DNA from: Saprospiraceae bacterium
Lineage (GTDB): Bacteria > Bacteroidota > Bacteroidia > Chitinophagales > Saprospiraceae
Reading direction: 5' to 3'
Assembly (NCBI GenBank): GCA_029263015.1
Contig: JAJCYI010000079.1
Coordinates: forward strand, 46,079 to 110,078
DNA length: 64,000 nucleotides
Numbering within the stretch: position 1 is the stretch's first letter; each line of letters opens with the position of its first letter. This document shows, piece by piece, positions 52,978-62,663 of this stretch. The notes beneath the pieces were generated by a model, which was given only the letters and a program-made list of their open reading frames with translations, made no database searches and was not told where the DNA came from. Both the position numbers and the translations under genes were made by a program.

Positions 52978-55900
52978 ATGCGTATTTTTCTATTTTCACT
53001 ATTCATCGTCGGTTTTATTCTTTCTTTTTCATCTTGTGCTAAAGATCAGTCTGGCGAAAATGCCCTTGCTGATAACAATTTGCCTGAAGACCAAGGCCCT
53101 GCCCGGTTTGAATCATTGCCACCCGAATTAACTGGTTTGGCGTTTTCAAATACCATCTCTGAAACCTTCCAAGACAATATGCTCATTAATTCATACCTCT
53201 ATAATGGAGGTGGGGTGGGGATCATTGATGTAAATAACGACGGACTTCAGGACCTGTACTTTTCAGCTACACAGGAGAGCAATCGGCTATTCTTGAATAA
53301 AGGAAATTGGAAGTTTGAAGATATAACTGAAAAGGCTGGTGTTGCTGCTGTCAATGGAGTCAAAACAGGCGTCACCATGGTTGACATAAATGCCGATGGA
53401 TTGCAGGACATTTATGTTTGCCGTTCTGGTTTACAGCCTGGTGATTTGCGGGCTAACTTATTGTTCATCAATAATGGTGACCTAACATTTTCCGAACGGG
53501 CTGCTGAATTCGGTCTGGCTGATAAGTCAGCCTCCAACCATGCCAATTTTTTTGATTTTGACCGTGATGGCGACTTGGATGTTTATGTGCTGAACCATCC
53601 TGTGGACTACAGTAATGTGAACAAAATCAGTGTGCGCCAAGAAGGGAATGAATACATCAGGAATACAGCGCCTCCGAAAAATAATATTTGGGACTCCGAT
53701 AATTTTTTCCAAAACAACGGCAATGGCAAATTCAGTAGTATAGGCAAGGAGGCAGGTATTTTTAACCGGGCTTGGGGACTCAGCGTAACGGTCTCTGACT
53801 TTAATGATGACCAGTACCCAGACGTTTTTGTCGGCAATGATTATATCGAGCCAGATTTGCTGTACATCAATAACAAGAATGGTACTTTCTCCATACAGAC
53901 TGATAAATACTTCCGCCACATGAGCAACCACACGATGGGGGTGGATATTGCTGATTTCAATAATGACGGACTGGTGGATGTGGTGGCGCTGGACATGATT
54001 GCGGAAGACAGAAAACGCCAAAAGGAGTTAATGACCACAATGATTATTGAACGTTACAATAACCTGCTCAGGTTTCATTATGGAGAACAAATCATGCGGA
54101 ATGTGCTACAGGTGAACACTGGTAGGGTAGCCAGCCAAGGCGGGGTTTTCAGTGAAATAGGGGTGGTTGCCGGCATATCAAATACTGATTGGAGTTGGAG
54201 TCCTTTGCTGGCCGATTTCGACAATGATGGGTTTAAGGATTTGTATGTAACAAATGGATATCGCCGTGATGTATCAAACTTGGATTATTTGGTTTACACT
54301 TCTCCTCAATTGGCACCAGGAGGAAAAATTGATTTGCAAAAAACGCCAACAATCGATGACTATCTCAAGCATATTCCTTCTCAACCACTTCAGAACTACA
54401 TGTTTAAAAATGTGGACGGTTTGAATTTCAAAAATACAAACCAGGCATGGGGGATGGCCGATGCTGGTTACTCAAATGGCAGTGCGTATGTTGATCTGGA
54501 CAACGATGGCGACCTTGACCTTTTGGTCAATAATATCCATGGGAATATCATGGCTTACAAAAACAAGAGCGAGGATATTGGGAAATCCAATTGGCTGCAG
54601 GTCGCTTTTTCTGGCAGTAAAAATAACCCACTGGGGGTGGGAGCAAGAGCTAGGATAACATTTGGAAATGGAAATATTCAATACCAGGAACTGACCCCGA
54701 CCAGAGGGTTCTTTTCATCCTCCCAACATATTCTACATTTTGGATTGGGTGAAAGTACTATGGTTGAGAGACTGGAAATACAATGGCCTGATGGATTGGT
54801 TCAGATAAAGGAAAACATTCAGGCCAACCAAAAAATAACCTTGGAACACCGCGATGCAGTGAAAGGGAATTGGCCAGTTAGAAAAAACGAAACTTTGTTT
54901 GAATTTACAGAAAACACAGGCATTGACTTCCAACATGACGAGGATGAATTTGAGGATTTTGATAGAGAACGACTTTTGCCACACCGTTTTTCCAACCTTG
55001 GGCCACACATTTCCGTCGGTGATGTAAATGCAGATGGCCTGGAGGACGTTTTTATTGGAGGGGCAAAAGGCCAAGCTGGAGCTTTGTTTATACAAAACAA
55101 ACAATCAAGATTCGATAAATCAAATGGAGAGCAAGCCTGGGAAGCGGATTCGGATTTTGAAGACATGGGCGGAGCGTTTGTGGATATTGACCGGGATGAT
55201 GATCTCGATCTTTTTGTGGCAAGTGGTGGCAATTCCTTTGAAGCCAATTCCTCTTTTTATCAGGACCGGTTGTACTTGAACGATGGGAAAGGTCAGTTTT
55301 CAAAATCTACTACATCGTTGCCCAATATTAACTCCAGCGCATCTTGTGTGTCCCCTTTTGATTTCGATAACGATGGGGATCCGGATATTGTAGTTGGCGG
55401 CCTTGTTTCACCTGGAAATTATCCCCTCCCTACTGCTACTTGTTTTTTGGTAAATGAAAATGGAAATTTCACAGATTACGCTGGCCAGATTGCAACAGAA
55501 CTTCAGCAATTGGGCATGGTCAATGCCCTTGAATGGGCTGACTTGGATGGTGACGGTCAAGCAGAATTGGTGGTGACAGGGGAGTGGTTGCCAATCACCG
55601 TTTTCAAATATGGGGATGGTAAATTTACCAATGTAACTTCTTCTTTTGGACTTGAAAACTCCAATGGCTGGTGGAATTGTCTGCAAATCGCTGATCTCGA
55701 CAAAGATGGGGACATGGATATTGTGGCTGGTAATCTCGGCCTCAATTCCCGCCTGGTTGCCACACAAAATAATCCGCTTCGATTATTTGCCAAAGACTTC
55801 GACAACAACGGTAGCATTGACCCCGTGATGACTTATTCGGAAGATGGGATTGACTATCCGATGCCCCTTCGGGATTTGCTTATCAAACAGATGCCCCACC

Positions 55901-56370
55901 TTAAAAAGAAATTTTTGTTTTACAAAGATTATAGTTCAGCTGCCATCACCGATGTTTTTTTAGAAACCGAATTGAATTCTTCTTTGCAGTTTCGCGCCAA
56001 CACCCTTGCCACAAGTTGGTTTGAAAGCAAGAACGGTAAATACATTCAACATCCATTGCCCGTGCAAGCACAGTTTGCGCCTGTCAATGGAATTGATTTG
56101 CATGACTTCAATAAAGATGGCCAGCTCGATATTTTATTGGTGGGGAATAGTTCTTCCCATGAAGTTGAAACCGGAAGGATTGATGCTGGAAATGGGGCCT
56201 TGTTTTTAGGAAATGGAAAAGGTGGGTTTGAATTTCTTTCAAATCAAAAGTCCGGTTTTTGGGCAACCAAGGAGGCAAGGGGTTTGGCAAAAATAAAATT
56301 AGCAAATGGCCAGACCATGTATATGATAGCCAATAATAATGACAAGGTTGAGGCGTATATTTTGAAGTAA
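52978..56370 (+). CDS. Double seven-bladed FG-GAP propeller lipoprotein with central ASPIC/UnbV domain (second copy)
   Basis: This 1130-residue protein has a lipoprotein signal with LSFSSC (Cys20). Seven FG-GAP repeats (IDVNNDGLQD through VDLDNDGDLD) are followed by the ASPIC/UnbV domain (NPLGVGARARITFG, ILHFGLGEST, IQWPDGL). Seven more repeats come after it (GDVNADGLED, VDIDRDDDLD, FDFDNDGDPD, ADLDGDGQAE, ADLDKDGDMD, KDFDNNGSID, HDFNKDGQLD). It is a paralogue of the gene at 21572, with the same layout and length, but its codon usage is less GC-rich, like its present neighbours. The function is unknown; a surface receptor or adhesin is the usual guess. Confidence 0.88.
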   Translation: MRIFLFSLFIVGFILSFSSCAKDQSGENALADNNLPEDQGPARFESLPPELTGLAFSNTISETFQDNMLINSYLYNGGGVGIIDVNNDGLQDLYFSATQESNRLFLNKGNWKFEDITEKAGVAAVNGVKTGVTMVDINADGLQDIYVCRSGLQPGDLRANLLFINNGDLTFSERAAEFGLADKSASNHANFFDFDRDGDLDVYVLNHPVDYSNVNKISVRQEGNEYIRNTAPPKNNIWDSDNFFQNNGNGKFSSIGKEAGIFNRAWGLSVTVSDFNDDQYPDVFVGNDYIEPDLLYINNKNGTFSIQTDKYFRHMSNHTMGVDIADFNNDGLVDVVALDMIAEDRKRQKELMTTMIIERYNNLLRFHYGEQIMRNVLQVNTGRVASQGGVFSEIGVVAGISNTDWSWSPLLADFDNDGFKDLYVTNGYRRDVSNLDYLVYTSPQLAPGGKIDLQKTPTIDDYLKHIPSQPLQNYMFKNVDGLNFKNTNQAWGMADAGYSNGSAYVDLDNDGDLDLLVNNIHGNIMAYKNKSEDIGKSNWLQVAFSGSKNNPLGVGARARITFGNGNIQYQELTPTRGFFSSSQHILHFGLGESTMVERLEIQWPDGLVQIKENIQANQKITLEHRDAVKGNWPVRKNETLFEFTENTGIDFQHDEDEFEDFDRERLLPHRFSNLGPHISVGDVNADGLEDVFIGGAKGQAGALFIQNKQSRFDKSNGEQAWEADSDFEDMGGAFVDIDRDDDLDLFVASGGNSFEANSSFYQDRLYLNDGKGQFSKSTTSLPNINSSASCVSPFDFDNDGDPDIVVGGLVSPGNYPLPTATCFLVNENGNFTDYAGQIATELQQLGMVNALEWADLDGDGQAELVVTGEWLPITVFKYGDGKFTNVTSSFGLENSNGWWNCLQIADLDKDGDMDIVAGNLGLNSRLVATQNNPLRLFAKDFDNNGSIDPVMTYSEDGIDYPMPLRDLLIKQMPHLKKKFLFYKDYSSAAITDVFLETELNSSLQFRANTLATSWFESKNGKYIQHPLPVQAQFAPVNGIDLHDFNKDGQLDILLVGNSSSHEVETGRIDAGNGALFLGNGKGGFEFLSNQKSGFWATKEARGLAKIKLANGQTMYMIANNNDKVEAYILK

Positions 56371-56394
56371 AGATTCTTGCAAGTACTTGCTGCC

Positions 56395-56427
56395 AGACCT
56401 GACAGGTTTCGAAAACCTGTCAGGTCT
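56395..56427. repeat. Perfect 15-bp-arm palindrome with cctgacagg core
   Basis: The arms agacctgacaggttt (56395-56409) and its inverse (56413-56427) enclose a cga loop, 24 bases after the propeller gene stop. It could act as a terminator. The same cctgacagg/cctgtcagg core forms the ends of the element at 62569-62654. Confidence 0.8.
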
Positions 56428-56582
56428 TCAACTGCCACATCCCACCCTTTTGGAAGACCGCGGGAATGGTTTTGTCATTTGTTATGCATTCCACTCCCAA
56501 AAGCAATAATTTTCTTTTTTATGCTATTTGACCAACCTACTTTTGGCTGACATTCTTAACAAACATTACCAACAACGCCTGT

Positions 56583-59500
56583 ATGAAAAAACTCAGCTTA
56601 CCCATCGCATTCTTCCTGCTATTTTTGATCGACCTGCCTGCCCAACAAGTAAACCATGTGTTGGGCGATGTGATTGTCCAGCTAAAACCTGGGACTGACA
56701 TCAGGAAGCTTTCAAGAAAATTGGATACCTATAATGGAACCAACACGCAATTGACCATCGAGAAAGAACTTTCGCCGCCATTAAGGATTTGGTTGCTAAA
56801 ATTTGACTTCGCTAATGTTCACGAAAACCACTTTGTCCACGAAATAAGCCGTCAGCCAGAAGTTGAAAATGCACAACTTAACCACCTCGGCGATTACCGT
56901 CAAACAATTCCAGACGATCCATTTTTTGACCAACAATGGATGTGGTTAAATACAGGCCAAAGTGGTGGCTTTGAAGATGCGGATATTGACCTTGACCTTG
57001 CCTGGGACTTGACCACCGGCGGCATGACTGCAACTGGTCAGGAAATTGTGGTTTGTGTGATAGAAGGTACAAATCGAAATCACCCTGATCTGCAGGGCAA
57101 TCTCTGGTTCAACAATTTGGAGATAGAAGGGAATGGAATTGACGACGATGATAATGGTTATGTGGACGATTACACGGGTTGGAACATTGATACAGACGAC
57201 GACAATGTCAACAGTGAAGGGCACGGCACCACCGTTTCGGGCATGATCGGGGCCAAAGGAAACAATGGTCAATTTCTGACGGGTGTGAATTGGGACGTTA
57301 AGATTATGAATGTAGATTTCAGTGGTGTCTCAGAAGCCAACTCCATTGAAGCTTACACTTACCCTCTGGTAATGAGGAGGTTATATAATGAAACTAACGG
57401 AGAAAAAGGCGCTTTCATCGTCTCGACAAATGCTTCTTGGGGCTTAGATGGAGGTGATCCGGCAGATGCACCTATCTGGTGTGCCATGTACGACACCTTG
57501 GGGGCAGCAGGCATCTTAAGCTGTGGTGCAACATCAAATCAAAATGTCAATATTGATGTAGTTCTTGATTTGCCTACTGCATGTCCCAGTGAATATATGG
57601 TCGCTGTTACAGCAACAAACGATGAAGATGTTCGCACCTTCTCTGGTTATGGAGTCGAACAGATTGACGTGGCAGCTCCAGGGGCCAATATTATTGGACT
57701 CAACTTAAATGGCGGGCCGAGCAGCACCAGCGGCACTTCTTTTGCCTCGCCCACCGTAGCTGGTATTATCGGATTATTGTACGCCTCGCCTTGCTCAAAT
57801 CTGGGACCTTTGGCTTTAGGCGATCCTGCTGCTGCTGCTGAATTGGTAAGGGATGCTATTTACAATGGAGTAGATGTGATACCCAATCTTGTTGATGAGG
57901 TCAAATACGGGCGGGTCAATGTATTCAATAGTATGCAATTGATCCTGCAAAGTTGTGGACCATGCCCCCAACCTTTTGGGGTGACCGTTTCAGCTTTCAC
58001 TGACGTGGAGGCTACTTTAGAATGGACTTCAACAGATTCCACTTTGCAATCAAATCTGCGATTTCGGCTCTTGGGCGACACGATTTGGACCGATTCACTT
58101 GACGTACAAAGCCCTTTCTTAATGCAAGGGTTGATGTCGTGTACAGAATATGAGTTTCAGTTGGAAGACGTTTGTTCAGATACTTTGAGTGGCTATACCA
58201 ACTCCTTTGTTTTTAAAACGGACGGGTGTTGCGAAGCACCAAAAGACTTGGTTATATCAAACATTACTGAAACCAGCGCAAGTGCAAATTGGGAGTTTGT
58301 ATTGGCTGCCAATAGTTACAATTTATTGCTTTTGGGACCAACTGATACTGTATTGACAACTGATATAACAGGAACTTCTTTTGACCTCGACAACCTTGAT
58401 CCTTGCACTTTGTATGGCATTCAAATTCAAACGGTCTGCGACACCGGTGCCACGGATTTTGGCACTTTGATCGAGTTCACCACATTTGGTTGTGGAGCAT
58501 GTACCGATTTGAGCTATTGTTTATCCAATGCTGCTGATGCTTCTTCAGAATGGATTGCAAACGTCAGCGTCGAAACTTTGGACAATACCTCAGGTTCTGA
58601 TGATGGGTATGGAGATTTTACTGGGCTTTCTACTGATTTAATGACTTATGAAGCTTACAATATTTCCTTGACTCCTGGATATGCTGGATTTAGTTTCCCT
58701 GAATGGTTTGTCGTTTTCTTAGATTTCAATCAGGATGGGGATTTTAATGACCCTGGAGAAGAAGCTTTCAATGCTGGGGGTACTACTACTCAACAAGTTG
58801 ATGGCACTATAATTATTCCAGGAGATGCAGCGATAGGACTAACCAGGATGAGGGTGGTCATGCGGTGGAATGCCGAACCAAATGGCTCATGTGTTGAAAA
58901 TTTCAACTTTGGGGAGGTAGAAGATTATTGCCTAAATATCATGGAAGGAACTCCTCCCAACTGTCTGATTCCAGCCGACTTGATCGTTGATAATGTCCAA
59001 ATATTGACTGCTGATTTTAGTTGGGGCAGTGTTGACGATGCCACTGGCTATGAGATAAGGGTTAAGCCAACCGCTTCACCGACTTGGGGTGTTATTGCAT
59101 CACCAACGACCTCGTTTTCTGCCTCCAATCTTCAATCATGTACGGAATATGAATTCCAGGTTCGGGCTGTCTGCATCGGTACAGTAAGTGATTGGTCGCC
59201 AAGTACCATCTTTATGACCGAATGCAACCCGCCATGCGATGATATTCCGGGAGGGCTGGACACTTCAAATGTGACGATAAATACCGTGGCTTTATCATGG
59301 CAGGCCACCACCAATGCCACTTCGTACAGGATTCAGTACAAGGAAACGGTAGAACCAACTTGGAGCGTCGCTATTTCTGGTGATACTGATTTTGACCTCA
59401 TCAATCTTGACGATTGTACCGAATATGAATATAGGGTTCAGGCTATTTGCGTGGGAGGCTCCAGTGATTATTCGACTCCGTTCACTTTTATGACTTCATG

Positions 59501-59789
59501 TGTCAGCAGTACCCGAAACCTCCCTACTGACCTGCAGGAATGGTCTATTTATCCAAACCCATTTTCAACACGAATGAGTATTAATTTTACCTTATTGACT
59601 GGCTCAGAAGTTTCTATTGAAATCTTTTCAACAGATGGAAAAAAAGTCTTTAGTAGCAAAGGTCAATTCGGTGCAGGGCAAAATAACATGGTGTTTTCAA
59701 ATCAAATCAATGACTTATCACCGGGTCTTTATTTTGTAAAAATGGAAACAGAAAAAGGGCTGGCCGTGCAGAAAGTCATCAAAAATTGA
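56583..59789 (+). CDS. T9SS-secreted subtilisin-like (S8) protease with FN3 and GEVED domains
   Basis: This 1068-residue protein has a signal peptide (PIAFFLLFLIDLPAQ) and an inhibitor-like propeptide to ~120. The S8 domain (~130-455) has His in SEGHGTTVSGMIG (~212) and Ser in SGTSFASPTVAG (~385). Four fibronectin-III-like repeats flank a GEVED domain (~640-790, ending FGEVEDYCL). A T9SS sorting domain (WSIYPNPFSTRMSINF to GLYFVKMETEKG) closes the protein. The first catalytic position, normally Asp in V-I-D-x-G, is Glu here (VCVIEGTNRNHPDL, ~159). Activity is therefore uncertain: Glu may substitute, or the enzyme may be a binding-only pseudoprotease. It is probably exported and attached to the cell surface. 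Confidence 0.92.
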   Translation: MKKLSLPIAFFLLFLIDLPAQQVNHVLGDVIVQLKPGTDIRKLSRKLDTYNGTNTQLTIEKELSPPLRIWLLKFDFANVHENHFVHEISRQPEVENAQLNHLGDYRQTIPDDPFFDQQWMWLNTGQSGGFEDADIDLDLAWDLTTGGMTATGQEIVVCVIEGTNRNHPDLQGNLWFNNLEIEGNGIDDDDNGYVDDYTGWNIDTDDDNVNSEGHGTTVSGMIGAKGNNGQFLTGVNWDVKIMNVDFSGVSEANSIEAYTYPLVMRRLYNETNGEKGAFIVSTNASWGLDGGDPADAPIWCAMYDTLGAAGILSCGATSNQNVNIDVVLDLPTACPSEYMVAVTATNDEDVRTFSGYGVEQIDVAAPGANIIGLNLNGGPSSTSGTSFASPTVAGIIGLLYASPCSNLGPLALGDPAAAAELVRDAIYNGVDVIPNLVDEVKYGRVNVFNSMQLILQSCGPCPQPFGVTVSAFTDVEATLEWTSTDSTLQSNLRFRLLGDTIWTDSLDVQSPFLMQGLMSCTEYEFQLEDVCSDTLSGYTNSFVFKTDGCCEAPKDLVISNITETSASANWEFVLAANSYNLLLLGPTDTVLTTDITGTSFDLDNLDPCTLYGIQIQTVCDTGATDFGTLIEFTTFGCGACTDLSYCLSNAADASSEWIANVSVETLDNTSGSDDGYGDFTGLSTDLMTYEAYNISLTPGYAGFSFPEWFVVFLDFNQDGDFNDPGEEAFNAGGTTTQQVDGTIIIPGDAAIGLTRMRVVMRWNAEPNGSCVENFNFGEVEDYCLNIMEGTPPNCLIPADLIVDNVQILTADFSWGSVDDATGYEIRVKPTASPTWGVIASPTTSFSASNLQSCTEYEFQVRAVCIGTVSDWSPSTIFMTECNPPCDDIPGGLDTSNVTINTVALSWQATTNATSYRIQYKETVEPTWSVAISGDTDFDLINLDDCTEYEYRVQAICVGGSSDYSTPFTFMTSCVSSTRNLPTDLQEWSIYPNPFSTRMSINFTLLTGSEVSIEIFSTDGKKVFSSKGQFGAGQNNMVFSNQINDLSPGLYFVKMETEKGLAVQKVIKN

Positions 59790-59798
59790 ATTCAGCTT

Positions 59799-59879
59799 AG
59801 AAGCGACGCTTTTTAGAAAAGCGTCGCTTCTTGGTCCTTAGCATAAAAGGTGACACCTTTCCGAAAGGTGTCACCTTTT
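59799..59879. terminator. Tandem hairpins between the convergent protease and hutH genes
   Basis: The first hairpin has arms 59799-59813 and 59817-59831 (core gcgacgctttt) around tag. The second has arms 59845-59861 and 59863-59879 (core ggtgacaccttt) around one base. Both pair perfectly and carry A/T-rich ends, so each can stop transcription in either direction. Confidence 0.85.
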
Positions 59880-59902
59880 TCATAAAACCTCGCTTCTTTC
59901 AA

Positions 59903-61483
59903 CTAATACTCCTCAAAAATTTCATCGAACTCAGACCTGAAATTTAATTTATTCTGCTGATTTTGCTCTTTGGCCACACGCAATACCTCGCCGCTCTTCA
60001 CGATTTCAATGGCTTTTTCAATATCATCCGCAAACACCCTGTCTTCATCGGCATGGGTAATTTTGGAACGTACCATTTCATGCACGGCGTCGAGCATTTT
60101 AGATGATTTCAGAGGTTTGTGAAAATCAAATGCTTGGGCAGCACACAATAACTCGATGGCCAATATTTTTTCCAAATTGTTCACAACTTGCAATGCTTTT
60201 CTGCCACTGATCGAACCCATGCTGACATGGTCTTCTTGTCCCAAAGAGGTCGGAATACTGTCCGCACTGGCAGGGAAACACATGGTCTTGTTTTCGCTGG
60301 CAAGTGCTGCTGAAGTATATTGCAAGATCATAAATGCTGAATTGATCCCAATATCTTTCATCAATAATTTTGGAGTTCCTTCAGCAATGCCCATCAAGGA
60401 AAGATAACTCCTCCGGTCTGAAATATTTCCCAATTCCGAGGCAGCCAAGCATGCATAATCAAGCGGCAGCGCCATTGGTTGTCCGTGAAAATTTCCTCCA
60501 CTGATAGCGTTGTTTTCATCAATAATTACAGGATTGTCTGTCACCGAATTCAACTCTACTTCCAGCATTTCTTTTAGGTGCAGCCAGGCATTCCGAGAAG
60601 CGCCATGTACCTGGGGGATGCAGCGCAGGGAATATGGATCTTGCACGCGGTCGCAATCTTCGTGGGAATCAACGATTTGTGACCCTTCCAATAAACTGGC
60701 CATGCGGTGAGCCACGTGTTTTGTCCCTTTATACGGCCTTAATTGGTGCAGTTCTTTCATAAATGGGCGTGGAGAGCCGACCAATCCTTCGATCATCATC
60801 GCACCGATAACATCTGCTTGGCTCATGCAATTGTGCAACTTCTCCACGACTTTAACTGCATATGCAGCGATGAACTGAGTACCGTTTATCAGGGCAAGTC
60901 CTTCTTTCGCGCCTAAAGTAATGGGTTCAATTTTTTCCTTAATTAAAACTTCTGCGGTGGCTAAGATTTTTCCTTTATAAATAACACTTCCCAACCCAAT
61001 CAGCGGCAAAAATAAATGGGAAAGCGGAGCAAGGTCGCCAGAAGCACCGACAGACCCTTGGCAGGGTACGATGGGTATAATATCATTTTCAATATGCCAC
61101 TGAATGCGCTCCAAGGTCGAAATAGCAACCCCCGAAAACCCCTGCCCGAGGGCGTGCATTTTCAGCACCAGCATCAATTTTGCCGTCTCTTGTTCGATGG
61201 CGTCCCCAACTCCAACACTGTGGCTTTTTAAAATATTATGCTGAAGTTTGTTCGTGTCTTTTTTTGAAATGCGGGTGGTGCAAAGTGGCCCGAATCCCGT
61301 GTTGATGCCATAGACAGCATCATCCCCTTTGGCCATATTTTCAACAATGTTCCTACTTGCCTGGATTTTTTTTCTGGTGGGTAAATCTATATTTCCAGTC
61401 ATTTTTCCTCGTGCCAGTTGCAGTGCAATGCCTGCCGTTAGATAGTCTTTTCCGTAATAAAATATTGTCTGGTTACTATTCAT
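59903..61483 (-). CDS. hutH: Histidine ammonia-lyase
   Basis: This 526-residue enzyme converts L-histidine to urocanate and ammonia. The MIO cofactor forms from Ala147-Ser148-Gly149 in GSVGASGDLAP, and the catalytic Tyr lies in YGINTGFGPL. The ATG at 61483 is preferred over one at 61504, because a TAACTTTG -7 promoter box lies at 61509-61502 on the minus strand, overlapping the earlier start. Family length is about 500-530. Other hut genes are not in the window. Phenylalanine or tyrosine ammonia-lyase would look similar, but HutH is more likely in Bacteroidota. Confidence 0.92.
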   Translation of the reverse strand: MNSNQTIFYYGKDYLTAGIALQLARGKMTGNIDLPTRKKIQASRNIVENMAKGDDAVYGINTGFGPLCTTRISKKDTNKLQHNILKSHSVGVGDAIEQETAKLMLVLKMHALGQGFSGVAISTLERIQWHIENDIIPIVPCQGSVGASGDLAPLSHLFLPLIGLGSVIYKGKILATAEVLIKEKIEPITLGAKEGLALINGTQFIAAYAVKVVEKLHNCMSQADVIGAMMIEGLVGSPRPFMKELHQLRPYKGTKHVAHRMASLLEGSQIVDSHEDCDRVQDPYSLRCIPQVHGASRNAWLHLKEMLEVELNSVTDNPVIIDENNAISGGNFHGQPMALPLDYACLAASELGNISDRRSYLSLMGIAEGTPKLLMKDIGINSAFMILQYTSAALASENKTMCFPASADSIPTSLGQEDHVSMGSISGRKALQVVNNLEKILAIELLCAAQAFDFHKPLKSSKMLDAVHEMVRSKITHADEDRVFADDIEKAIEIVKSGEVLRVAKEQNQQNKLNFRSEFDEIFEEY

Positions 61484-61501
61484 GCTTTTGAATTTTGGGC
61501 A

Positions 61502-61509
61502 CAAAGTTA
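61502..61509 (-). promoter_or_regulatory. -7 promoter box of hutH
   Basis: On the minus strand the sequence is TAACTTTG, matching TAnnTTTG, 18 bases before ATG 61483. A clear -33 TTG at the ideal distance is missing (one TTG is about 15 bases upstream), so this is moderate evidence. Confidence 0.55.
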
Positions 61510-61607
61510 TCTCTTAGTTTGGTGCAATAAAAAACGCTTTATAAAATAGGTAACGGACATCTATTTCTACCTTTGCCATTTCAAAATAAAAAGTCAATCC
61601 TCATAAA

Positions 61608-62561
61608 ATGGCACATACATTCGCATCCCAAAATGACCTTGAAGAAAAGCAAAAATCATTTGTAGAGCTTGCTGATGGCGTTTACGGCTATACGACCGAG
61701 GGCGATCCCAATAGCGGGGTAATCATCGGGGAGGATTGCGTGATGATAATTGAGGCTCAGGCCACTCCACGCATGGCTGAAGATGTAATCGGCAAAATAC
61801 GAGCAGTCACCGACAAGCCGATCAAATATCTTGTGCTTTCACATTATCATGCTGTCCGGGTGCTGGGTGCAAGTGCGTACAAAGCACAGGAGATCATTTC
61901 TTCCCACAAAACCTGGGAACTGATCGTTGAACGTGGACAGCAAGACTGGGACTCTGAATTCCAGCGATTCCCCCGCCTCTTCCGTGGCCATGAGAGTATC
62001 CCCAGTCTCACCTGGCCAACCTTGACATTCGATACCAAATTGACCCTTGACCTTGGCAACCGCAAAGTGGAGATTATGCACCTGGGGGAAGGCCACACGC
62101 GTGGGGACACCATTGTTTGGTTGCCGAAGGAACAAATTTTATTTGCTGGTGATCTCGTTGAATTTGGGGCGACCCCTTATTGTGGTGATGCCCAGTTGAA
62201 AAATTGGGGATCAACCTTACAGTCCCTAAGTGAGCTAAAACCAAAGGCGCTCGTGCCTGGCAGGGGAGAGGCGTTGACTTCGGAAGAGGCTTGTCAGGAA
62301 GCCATCATTGGCACTTTCAATTTTACACAGATGCTATACCAACAAGCTATTTTGAGCATAACCAGAGGTGAATCCCTTAAGCAATGTTATGATAGGATGA
62401 TAAAAACCATGTCTCCTCATTTTGCCCATTGGGTCATATTTGAGCACTGCATGCCTTTCAATGTAAGCCGCGCCTACGATGAAGCCAGCGGCATTCAACA
62501 TCCACGAATTTGGACAGATGAACGAGACATCGAGATGTGGAATATGCTGAATGATTATTAG
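61608..62561 (+). CDS. MBL-fold metallo-hydrolase with altered metal-binding motif
   Basis: This 317-residue metallo-beta-lactamase-fold protein lacks the normal HxHxDH motif: here it reads SHYHAVRVLGA, keeping two His but not the Asp and third His. The later ligands are GEGHTRGD (His) and FAGDLV (Asp). The same altered form occurs in a recognised subgroup of MBL proteins. A TACCTTTG -7 box lies at 61568-61575, 32 bases before the ATG. Substrates in the subgroup are unknown; binding of a single metal ion is likely. It is convergent with the NHL gene across a hairpin element. Confidence 0.87.
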   Translation: MAHTFASQNDLEEKQKSFVELADGVYGYTTEGDPNSGVIIGEDCVMIIEAQATPRMAEDVIGKIRAVTDKPIKYLVLSHYHAVRVLGASAYKAQEIISSHKTWELIVERGQQDWDSEFQRFPRLFRGHESIPSLTWPTLTFDTKLTLDLGNRKVEIMHLGEGHTRGDTIVWLPKEQILFAGDLVEFGATPYCGDAQLKNWGSTLQSLSELKPKALVPGRGEALTSEEACQEAIIGTFNFTQMLYQQAILSITRGESLKQCYDRMIKTMSPHFAHWVIFEHCMPFNVSRAYDEASGIQHPRIWTDERDIEMWNMLNDY

Positions 62562-62568
62562 ATATACC

Positions 62569-62654
62569 CAGACCTGTCAGGTTGTTTTTTTTATATACGT
62601 TGGAGAAGATAAATCTTATCCAACGAATATAAAAAAAACAACCTGACAGGTCTG
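62569..62654. repeat. 86-bp element with 36-bp inverted arms
   Basis: The arms 62569-62604 and 62619-62654 match at 35 of 36 positions and begin cagacctgtcagg, the same core as 56395-56427. The T-run and A-run in the arms make it an effective bidirectional terminator between the two convergent genes. Confidence 0.85.
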
Positions 62655-62663
62655 AACTCCTAT

